Assembly (NCBI GenBank): GCA_018056145.1
Contig: JAGPGE010000265.1
Location: 1-7,705, forward strand
Length of the DNA stretch: 7,705 nucleotides
Source of the DNA: Armatimonadota bacterium
GTDB lineage: Bacteria; Armatimonadota; Zipacnadia; Zipacnadales; JABUFB01
Direction: 5' to 3'
Shown here: piece after piece, positions 1-6,700 of the stretch
Position numbering within the stretch: the stretch's first letter is position 1
Layout of the letters: the number at the start of each line of letters is the position of its first letter
The notes under the pieces: generated by a model
Told to the model about the DNA's origin: nothing
The model's database searches: none
The model's input: the letters and a program-made list of their open reading frames with translations, nothing else
Program-made: the position numbers and the translations under genes

Positions 1-326
1 TCGTGATGGTGGAAGCCCCCGGCGGTGAGCAGACGTTCGCGACCGTCGGCCATGAGCGGGGGTTCGACGAGCACTCGCGGCTCCCTCCAGTGGTCGAAAT
101 CCCGGCTGGTGGTCCACAGAACCCGCTGGCCGGGGGCGTCCTCGTTCTCGCGCCCGTTGGACCAGATCGTCACGAACCGGTCCCGGAAGAAGGCAACATG
201 CGGGTGGTGCGAGTACGTCCACTCACTCTCGGGGCGGCACAGAATTGCGCTCTCCACCGTCGGGTGGAGCATGTCCTCCCACGCCACGGGCTTGCCGTCC
301 TGGATGCGCGGATGATTGGTGATCAT
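1..326 (-). CDS. Sialidase/BNR-like beta-propeller protein, N-terminal part (gene runs off left edge)
   Basis: Reading the minus strand from an ATG at 326 gives about 108 codons with no stop, continuing past base 1. The protein begins MITNHPRIQDGKPVAWEDML and then shows SHHPHVAFFRDRF, IWSNGRENEDAPGQRV and LWTTSRDFDHWREP. The last contains S-x-D-x-x-x-W, a loose version of the Asp box found between blades of sialidase/BNR propellers, and the paired His and IWSNG pattern resembles sialidase-like proteins of environmental bacteria. The catalytic Arg, Tyr and Glu residues are not visible in this fragment, so sialidase activity cannot be claimed; it could be a non-catalytic propeller or act on another sugar. 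The start at 326 has GGAAGG (333-338) six bases upstream. The frame stays open further upstream without another ATG, so an in-frame GTG at 377 or a non-canonical start near 413 remains possible. No signal peptide is seen from 326. It is divergent from the LamG gene. Confidence 0.6.
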   Translation of the reverse strand, partial: MITNHPRIQDGKPVAWEDMLHPTVESAILCRPESEWTYSHHPHVAFFRDRFVTIWSNGRENEDAPGQRVLWTTSRDFDHWREPRVLVEPPLMADGRERLLTAGGFHHH

Positions 327-356
327 GCCGGGCCTTCCGGGTTCGTCCTGGCCGTC

Positions 357-368
357 ACCTGTACAGGT
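357..368. repeat. Perfect 12-bp palindrome, candidate operator
   Basis: The sequence ACCTGTACAGGT equals its own reverse complement over all 12 bases, and the flanking bases do not extend it. It sits 31 bases before the sialidase-like ATG and 75 bases before the LamG ATG, a sensible place for a dimeric regulator controlling both genes. The half-site ACCTGTA recurs in direct orientation at 437-443, overlapping the LamG start. No regulator gene is in the window, so the role is inferred. Confidence 0.35.
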
Positions 369-422
369 CTCCCCCACTCTCCCGTCGAAGAACCTTCTAT
401 GTTCGTGCGCAATGAGCCTTCG

Positions 423-429
423 CCTCCTT
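423..429 (-). promoter_or_regulatory. Orphan strong Shine-Dalgarno sequence (AAGGAGG) on the minus strand
   Basis: The complement of 423-429 is a full AAGGAGG, yet no ATG or GTG follows at the normal distance. The next possible starts are ATT at 413-411 (in frame with the sialidase-like gene, 9 bases away) and TTG at 412-410 (10 bases away). The TTG opens a 29-codon reading frame whose TGA overlaps the ATG at 326. This could be a leader-peptide site, a rare ATT start, or chance. Confidence 0.3.
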
Positions 430-430
430 C

Positions 431-434
431 GGAG
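431..434 (+). promoter_or_regulatory. Ribosome binding site of the LamG gene (decides the start)
   Basis: GGAG at 431-434 lies 8 bases before the ATG at 443. It overlaps the alternative GTG at 434, which therefore cannot be served by this site, so the ATG is the better start. Confidence 0.55.
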
Positions 435-442
435 TGACCTGT

Positions 443-1135
443 ATGAGATCCTTGCTCCCTGTCCTGGTGCTGATCGGTCTCACCGTCTCCTGCGCCGCGC
501 AGCCGCCGGTGGCTGCGTTGTCTTTCGACGAAGGCCAGGGGCGCTATGCGGCGGATTCATCACCCTTCGGGCACCGTGCACGCATCACCGCGCCCCAGTG
601 GGCGCCCGGCAAGATCGGGACCGCGCTGTCCTTCGCCGCGGAAGATGCCGCGGTGCGACTGGGCCGCCGGGCGTGGCTCAACCTCGATCAGCAGATCACT
701 CTCGAAGCCTGGATCTGCCCCGGCGCTCCCGATGACCGGTCGCACATCATCATCGCGAAGAACGACGAGTATCTCCTGCGGCTGGATAAGCAGCCGGAAG
801 GCGGGCGCATCTCCTTCTTCGTACACGTGGGCACCCCCGCTGTGAACTGGGAGCCGAGGGTGTCCAGCAAGACTCCGCCCGAACCCGGCAAGTGGACCCA
901 TGTTGTGGCCACCTGGGACGGAGCCGCTCTGCGCATGTACGTCGATGGCGAACTCAAGGACGAACGCGCGCGGGTGGGCTTCCCGAACCCCAACCCGTAC
1001 CCGGTGATGATCGGCAACTTCGAGTACCCGAGTTGCCACGGCGGGAACTTCGGCGGGCTGATCGACGAGGTGCGCATCTACGACCGCGCGCTGACGGCGG
1101 ACGAAGTCACCCAGCGGTATCTGTTTGCGCTTTGA
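443..1135 (+). CDS. Exported single-domain LamG/concanavalin A-like protein
   Basis: This is a 230-residue protein with an N-terminal signal sequence and one LamG-like jelly-roll (Laminin_G_3 type) domain. The signal is MRS, a hydrophobic run to about residue 16, then Cys17 in LTVSC. That is a near-lipobox with Thr at -3, so both a lipoprotein and a soluble protein cut near CAA-Q are possible. The LamG fold covers about residues 24-226. Hallmarks are ALSFDEGQG (25-33), LTLEAW-type strand ITLEAWICPG (85-94), GKWTHVVATWDG (149-160), MYVDGEL (165-171), GGLIDEVRIYDRAL (204-217) and a closing helix TADEVTQRY. No catalytic residues are expected. Proteins of this type bind glycans or act as adhesion modules, usually fused to enzymes, so a solitary copy is slightly unusual. 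It faces the GH38 gene convergently. The start is set by GGAG at 431-434; a GTG nine bases upstream would add only three residues. Confidence 0.88.
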   Translation: MRSLLPVLVLIGLTVSCAAQPPVAALSFDEGQGRYAADSSPFGHRARITAPQWAPGKIGTALSFAAEDAAVRLGRRAWLNLDQQITLEAWICPGAPDDRSHIIIAKNDEYLLRLDKQPEGGRISFFVHVGTPAVNWEPRVSSKTPPEPGKWTHVVATWDGAALRMYVDGELKDERARVGFPNPNPYPVMIGNFEYPSCHGGNFGGLIDEVRIYDRALTADEVTQRYLFAL

Positions 1136-1170
1136 CTGGGGCGTGCCCGGAGGCCTTCGCTGTGTTCCGC

Positions 1171-1188
1171 CCGCGGCCGGTGTCGCGG
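1171..1188. terminator. Weak GC hairpin between convergent genes, possible terminator
   Basis: The 58-bp gap between the LamG stop and the GH38 stop contains CCGCG (1171-1175) and CGCGG (1184-1188) around an 8-base loop. The stem is only 5 bp and only two T follow on the plus strand, with no T-tract on the minus strand. It may serve as a bidirectional terminator, but the evidence is thin. Confidence 0.2.
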
Positions 1189-1193
1189 TTCGA

Positions 1194-3722
1194 TTAGGGC
1201 AACCGGAACCTCAGCGTCTTGATCTCGAAGGGCCGCAAGCTGAACCGCGCCTCGCCCTCAATCACCTGGACCTCCCCCAGTGGGTCCTCCAGCAGGTCCA
1301 CTTCTTGCGCCTTCGCCACACCGTCGGGCAGGCAGACGCGGACGTCCTCAGTTGCCTCCCCGTGTGCCTCATACACCCTCAGCGCGACTGCATCCCCGTA
1401 AGAGCATTTCAGCGTCGAGAGCGCCACGTTCCCCGGCGCGACCCGCGCGAAGCCACCGCAGGCCTGGAGTCGGCCCGGGTGATTGTCCGCTGAACAGGCC
1501 ATGAGCGGGCAGTTGAGCGCTTGCCCTTCGTGGGCCAGCCCGGCATGCCGCCAGTCACCCGAATGAGGCACCAGCGCGTAGTCGAAGGCCAGTTCCCGCC
1601 CCAACTCGAAACCGGTATCGGATGACATCCCCGGCCCGTATCCACCGCCGAACCCGTAGGCGACGATGCATGTGCTTCGCAGGAGTGACAGCACCAGCGT
1701 GCCATCCGTGATCGCGTTCCCTGGCAGGCCGCGATTGAGCAGCGCGAGACCGGTCTTTCCATCGCTCCAGTCCACCCAGTTCTGCGCCGGGAACTCGATG
1801 CCCTCAGGTCGCGTGATTGCCCCAAAGGGTATCTCGTGTACGCTCTCGCCGCTCGCGATTGTGGTCGGGAAGATCACCCGGTAGCGCACAAACTTCTCGT
1901 CATTGAGCAGTTCAGTGCGCACCTCGATCCGCGGCAGCCCGTTGTAGACGCGCACCGTGGTGCGGAAGCGTCCCTCGTTACCGAAGGGGTGCGCCACGGT
2001 GAACTCCGAGAAGACCGGGCCGCTGATGCCGTTCCCGGTTTCGCCCCGCTGTTCATCACTGTATAGCGCCTGCCCCCGTGGCGGGATAGGGTGCGGCTCT
2101 TTCATTGCGATCCGGCTGCCGCCGTCCAGTGGACGGTAGGGTTCCCACAGGTCGCCGTGGTCCTCCTCGCGCACCACGATATTCCCCGGAGCGCGCAGGA
2201 CCTCCCGGCCATCTGCCTTGCACGTGATGCTGCTGATCGCGCCGGTCTGCGGGTCGATTTCCACCCGATACAGGTCGCTCTCCAGCACGCCCGTGCTTCC
2301 CACTTCTCCCGGCCTCGCAGCACCTGGATCATCCGGCTCGGCGGGCAGAATGCGGTAAACGTGGTGACCAAGCGCCGGCACGTCCCGCGCGATGAACGCG
2401 ATGCGCGCCTCCACCAGCCCGCCACATTCGAGTCGCTCTTCTCCCGTGACCTGGACGGGCACCGGGCGCCCATCCGGGTCCAGCACTCGCAGCGCCCGCA
2501 CGCCGACATCCGCGAACCCGACCGTCGCGGTGACCACATCCGTCCGCGCGGAACCCAGCGCGTTGAACACCACCAGGGCTTGTCCTTCGCCTTCGGTGTT
2601 CACGAGTTCGCAGTACCGGCGCAGGCGCGTCTCGACTTCCTTCTCGGCGATCCGGCGCGCGAAGTCGAAGCTCTGCAGTGTGTCTTCATATACGCGGTCG
2701 GTCATCACGCCGGACATCAGGTCGTGGGCCTGGTTGAACAGCACGCGTTCCCAGGCTTCCCACACCTGATCGTCGCACACGGGCTCTCCCAGCGCGCACA
2801 GGAGAGCCCCGAGCTTCTCGGCGGTTGTGAGCAAGGTCTCGAGCCGGCGGGCCTGCTGTTTCAGCTCTATGCGGCTGCTGTAGATGCCCTGGAAGATGGG
2901 ATTGAGTTCGCCCGAGACCACTGGCGCATTGTCCCCGAGCTTCACGGCGGCCTCGAAGTCCAGCGGGGTCGCGAGCCGCAGCTGTAGGCCATCCTGTGAA
3001 CGGGCATTGTGCTCGCGCACCAGTCCCGGCAGGTGCTCTTCGGGCGCGCAGACATCCGCTCCGCCCGGCCCGGCTCTCAGCGGTCCGGGTGAATAGCGCC
3101 CGAGAGCGTCATACCGGGTTTGCATGAACGCGCTGAACTCAGGCAGCGTTTTCGGCGACCCGTAACTCACCGCGTAGCCTTCCGGGAGCCAGAAGGCGGG
3201 GATGCGCGTGCCGTCAATGCCCTCCCAGAGGAACTCGCCGGGCGTGTCCCAGTTCGGCACGCCGCGGAAGAACCAGAAGGAGCGCAGACCCGAGAGCCTG
3301 AGCAACTGGGGCATCTGGGCGTGGTGGCCGAAGGTGTCCAGTTGCCAACCCACGGTCACGTCCACGCCGAGTTCCCGCCGGAAGTAGCCTTTGCCGTACA
3401 GCACCTGACGCACCCACGATTCACCGCCGGGCATGTTCACGTCCAGCATCGTGTCGGTGCCGCCGACGATGGCCAGCCGGCCCTCATTCACGAACCGCCG
3501 AAACGCTGGGGCCTCCTGGGGGTAGCGTTCGAGGAACGGCTTCACATAGCACACCTGGTCCAGCGTGAATCGGTAGTCCGGGTCGGCTTTGAGCAGCGCC
3601 AGCGCCCGCAGGATATTGGGCAATCCCATCTCCAGGTAGGCCTCGCGAGTCTGGAAAACCGCGCCCTCCCAGTGGGTGTGGGGGATCAGGTAGAAGGCGC
3701 CACAGCACCTGCTCTCGGTCAT
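1194..3722 (-). CDS. Glycoside hydrolase family 38 alpha-mannosidase-type enzyme
   Basis: This 842-residue protein is full length for bacterial GH38 enzymes, metal-dependent retaining hydrolases of alpha-mannosides. The N-terminal (beta/alpha) catalytic domain spans about residues 8-270, starting at LIPHTHWEG (12-20), the metal-binding loop. WQLDTFGHHAQMPQ (126-139) carries the expected nucleophile and metal ligand Asp129. A three-helix middle domain (about 275-365) begins at GELNPIFQGIYSSRIELKQ and contains NQAHDLMSG, with His333 as fourth metal ligand and Asp334. The beta-rich C-terminal domain (about 380-842) includes NDEKFVRYRVIFP, LRVYEAHGE (781-789) and the closing RPFEIKTLRF. The second metal ligand, normally Asp, is Glu19. 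No signal peptide is seen, so it is probably cytoplasmic. It is the second gene of an operon, 4 bp after the GH2 gene, with GGAGGAG seven bases before its ATG. The exact substrate linkage is unknown. Confidence 0.92.
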   Translation of the reverse strand: MTESRCCGAFYLIPHTHWEGAVFQTREAYLEMGLPNILRALALLKADPDYRFTLDQVCYVKPFLERYPQEAPAFRRFVNEGRLAIVGGTDTMLDVNMPGGESWVRQVLYGKGYFRRELGVDVTVGWQLDTFGHHAQMPQLLRLSGLRSFWFFRGVPNWDTPGEFLWEGIDGTRIPAFWLPEGYAVSYGSPKTLPEFSAFMQTRYDALGRYSPGPLRAGPGGADVCAPEEHLPGLVREHNARSQDGLQLRLATPLDFEAAVKLGDNAPVVSGELNPIFQGIYSSRIELKQQARRLETLLTTAEKLGALLCALGEPVCDDQVWEAWERVLFNQAHDLMSGVMTDRVYEDTLQSFDFARRIAEKEVETRLRRYCELVNTEGEGQALVVFNALGSARTDVVTATVGFADVGVRALRVLDPDGRPVPVQVTGEERLECGGLVEARIAFIARDVPALGHHVYRILPAEPDDPGAARPGEVGSTGVLESDLYRVEIDPQTGAISSITCKADGREVLRAPGNIVVREEDHGDLWEPYRPLDGGSRIAMKEPHPIPPRGQALYSDEQRGETGNGISGPVFSEFTVAHPFGNEGRFRTTVRVYNGLPRIEVRTELLNDEKFVRYRVIFPTTIASGESVHEIPFGAITRPEGIEFPAQNWVDWSDGKTGLALLNRGLPGNAITDGTLVLSLLRSTCIVAYGFGGGYGPGMSSDTGFELGRELAFDYALVPHSGDWRHAGLAHEGQALNCPLMACSADNHPGRLQACGGFARVAPGNVALSTLKCSYGDAVALRVYEAHGEATEDVRVCLPDGVAKAQEVDLLEDPLGEVQVIEGEARFSLRPFEIKTLRFRLP
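2025..2096 (-). other. Pro/Gly/Arg-rich segment inside the GH38 C-terminal domain
   Basis: GH38 residues 543-566 read PHPIPPRGQ, then a short variable stretch, then RGETGNG. The composition differs from the beta-strand sequence around it. On the minus strand the DNA begins with TATCCCGCCACGGGGGC and ends with GCGGGGCGAAACCGGGAACG. The TCCCG and CGGGA parts can pair, giving an imperfect inverted repeat. It may be a dispersed repeat captured in frame, or just a surface loop of the domain. Confidence 0.3.
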
Positions 3723-3726
3723 ATCT

Positions 3727-6700
3727 CTACTCCTCCGCCTTCGCGGCTGTTAGCGCCAGAAGCGCCGGAACGCCGCGCGGCTGGTCGCCGTACAACATGT
3801 CCACCGACGCGATCTCAACATCCGGTCGTGGGTTATTCCACTGCATCGAATACAGCACCGCGGAGAACTCGGTGCCTTCATATTCGCGAGTCCAGGCGAT
3901 CTGCGCGCCCGGAATTGCAGCCGGCGCCTTCTGCCGGTAGTGCTCGATGTCGATCTCCGCGAACACCGGCACGTTCACGCTCTGCCCGTCCGCGTAGTTG
4001 ACCACATACCGCAGCGTCTCATATTGCTTGCCCTCGCGGATCTCCCGGTCGTTGCGCCGGGCATCCAGCCGCGCGGTATGCAGGAAGAACAGGGCGTCGG
4101 CCTTCTGGTTCACCGCGATGCCCCTGACCTCGCGCGGCGGGTCGTTGGGTACCTTGTCGCCGCCCAGCATGATGCAGTTGAACACCGGCGAAGTCGCGAA
4201 CTCGTAGACGTTGTACGGTACGCCCGCGAAGGTGTGGGGGCCGTTTGGCAGGTCCTTGAGGGTGAACTTCGGGTCGCCGAACCACCCGCGCTCGTTGCGG
4301 TACTGATTGGCGTACTTCGACAGATCCACCGGCGTGTACTGAAGGTCCGCGCCGGCCACCACCGCCTCACCACCCGCGAAAGGCGCTTTGAGGTTGCGCA
4401 GGATCGCCGCCAGGATGTTCCGCTTCTTCACTGCGTTCTCGGGCACGTCTTCGGTGTCCCTGAAGTTGATATTGCACAGGACGATGTTCCCCGGGCCCTT
4501 CACATAGTGCATCAGTCCGCCCACATTGAGCATCTGCTTCACATCGCGGTAGAACTCGGGCGAGCGCTGGGCTTTCAGATATACATTGTCGATGCCGATG
4601 TTCGGCGCCTTGCCCTGTACCGGGGTCCATTCCGCGATCTGTACCGTCACCGCCTTCGCCTCGCGCGGCGGGTCTACTGCGAAGGTCTGCGGCTCGGCGT
4701 TGGGCTCCACCGCGAAGGACAGCGCCTCATCCCGCTTTCCGTCGAAGATCAGGTTCACGCGGTTCTGCGGATAGTAGAAGGTGTTCCCAACCCAGGTGAA
4801 CTCGCGGATGGCCTGGGGCTTCTGCAGCGTGATGGTCACGTCGTAGGGCGAGTTATCCTTGTTGATCGGGAAGTTGATGATCAGCGGCCAGCCGTCGGCG
4901 GAGAAGAACCCGTTGGTGATATTGTCGTAGGCCCAGAAAGGCGAGCTTCCGAAGGACGCGACCTCGTCGTAATCAACCACATGAGTGAACATGTCACTCA
5001 CCACGTAGTTGCCCTCGGTCCAGGAGAAGATGCGCTCCGAGGAAAAGAGCACCACGTCCCCGGTTGTCAGCCCCGACATGAGCCGGTCGCGCACTGGCGG
5101 GAACACCACGCGCTCCCGCTTGCCGGGGCGGATCATGTGATCAACGCCCACGATAGTGTTGTAGTCAGCGAGGCCTTCGGGAGTCAGGCCGCAGAGGATC
5201 AGACTTCCGCCCCGTGCGTTGAACCGCCGCACCGCTTCCAGGTTGTCCGCGAGCAGCTTCAGGTTCTGCGGGGAAGCCGACACCACCGCGATCTTCACCG
5301 CGTCAGCGGCCAGCGCTTCCAGGGGCCCGGCGGCCTTCGTGTACTCAAGTCCCATGGCGTCCAGCGCTTTCGCAACCTGCGAGCCTTCCTCCAGCGCCAC
5401 CGCAACCGGGCTGAACTCCAGCTTGTACGTTGCGGCGTAATCCAGCAGATTGAGGGCAAGCTGCTTCGCCACAGGGTTGGCAGTGATCTGATCACAGACC
5501 TGCAGCTGGCACAGGAGCATAAGGCCGTCGTTCACCGGAACCTCGGCCAGCGCGGTGAAGCGCAGGTTGTCGTCGCACTGCACGAGAGAACGCGCGCCCC
5601 GGCCGGGCTTGGCGTATGCATTGCGATAGACGAGCCGATCCGCGCCCCAGGTGAAGAAGTCCTTCTGCTGCAGGCCGCGCAGTGCGGGGTGCTCCAGGTC
5701 CTCACCGAATGCGGTGCGCCCCGCATTAGCCGCGGCGGCCATCTCCGCCGGTAACCCCTGGTACCGCAAGGGGTGCTCCTGCTCCAGCACTACCAGGCGC
5801 ATGCCCCGCGCAGCCAGCGCCGCCAGCCGGCTCGAACTGGCTTCTCGGGCATCCAGCGCGTCCTTGCCCACCACCAGCACCTTCGTCCCCTTCGGCAGAG
5901 CATCCAGGGAATCCACGGCGGCGAACGGGATGCTCAGGTCTTTCAGGAAGCCCGAGACTGCGCCGTGCGGGTCATACACCGCGAGATTCCCCGCGTTGAG
6001 TCCCGCAATGCCCGCCGCGGCGACGGGCTTGAGGACCGAAACCGCCTTCGCGTCCCGGAACACCTCTTCACCCTTGACCTCCAGGGTCAGGGTGAGCTCG
6101 CCCTCCTGCCGAGTCGCGGTGATCGCCGGCATCTGGATCGTCTCGTCGAACTTCAGGCTCTCCCCGGGCGCGATGGCGTATTCTTGCTCACGCCCGGCTA
6201 CCTGCTTGCCGTCGAAACTCAGCGCCCATCTGAAGGTGATCGGGTCTTCGAAGCGGCTGTCGTTGAAGATGCCGAAGGTGCGCTGCGCCTGGTGTCCGGA
6301 TTCGAAGGTCCAGTCCCACTGGCGGCAGAAAACCGCCCGGGGGCTCATGGCGATATACTGGGTCCTGTCCGTGTCATTCTGGCCCAACCAGAAATGCCAC
6401 GCCCCGTATCCGGCCCAGCGGTAGCCCTCATGCAGGATGCGCTCCCAGATCGCCACGCCCCGCACCGGCTTGCCCGCGAAAGCGCTCTCACCCTCGAAGT
6501 AGGAGACCTCCGGGTGATTGCCGGTCATGTAGAAGTCCTCGCCGAGGAACCGCGGGCGCTGCTGATCCCACTCCCAGCGTCCCCGCCCGCCGCCTTTCGG
6601 ATTGGCCTGGTAAGCGAGGTCCGGGTATTCTTGGGGCTTGCCCACCACGTAATGATCCCCGTGCACCGGGAGGGTCTGCGCCTTGGTCGCGCCGCCGCCA

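Larger units (their letters stand above)
327..442. promoter_or_regulatory. Divergent intergenic region between the sialidase-like and LamG genes
   Basis: This 116-bp stretch separates the two divergent gene starts, so it should hold promoters for both. It contains a perfect palindrome (357-368), a TATGTT sequence at 398-403 that is a weak -10 candidate for the plus strand with no convincing -35 partner, and a minus-strand AAGGAGG (complement of 423-429). Promoter positions cannot be fixed by eye, because this kind of high-GC bacterium often lacks clear sigma-70 boxes. If the sialidase-like gene starts further upstream, part of this region is coding. Confidence 0.45.

Noticed and set aside
3..437. 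144-codon plus-strand frame at the left edge
   Set aside because: The opposite strand gives a coherent sialidase-like protein here, while this frame has no recognisable features.
434..442. GTG at 434 as LamG start
   Set aside because: The ribosome binding site GGAG overlaps it; ATG at 443 has correct spacing and gives a normal signal peptide.
560..1039. 159-codon minus-strand frame opposite the LamG gene
   Set aside because: It is antisense to a well-supported LamG domain and has no recognisable motif.
2091..2987. 298-codon plus-strand frame opposite GH38
   Set aside because: It is antisense to conserved GH38 sequence, and its His/Arg-rich composition shows no fold signature.
3120..4001. 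293-codon plus-strand frame crossing the GH38/GH2 junction
   Set aside because: It is antisense to both genes, with no recognisable domain and a composition typical of shadow frames.
3940..5754. 604-codon open frame on the plus strand opposite the GH2 gene
   Set aside because: It lies wholly antisense to a clearly recognisable protein, is rich in His, Arg, Val and Leu with no motif, and begins at a GTG. Such long antisense frames are common in high-GC genes.
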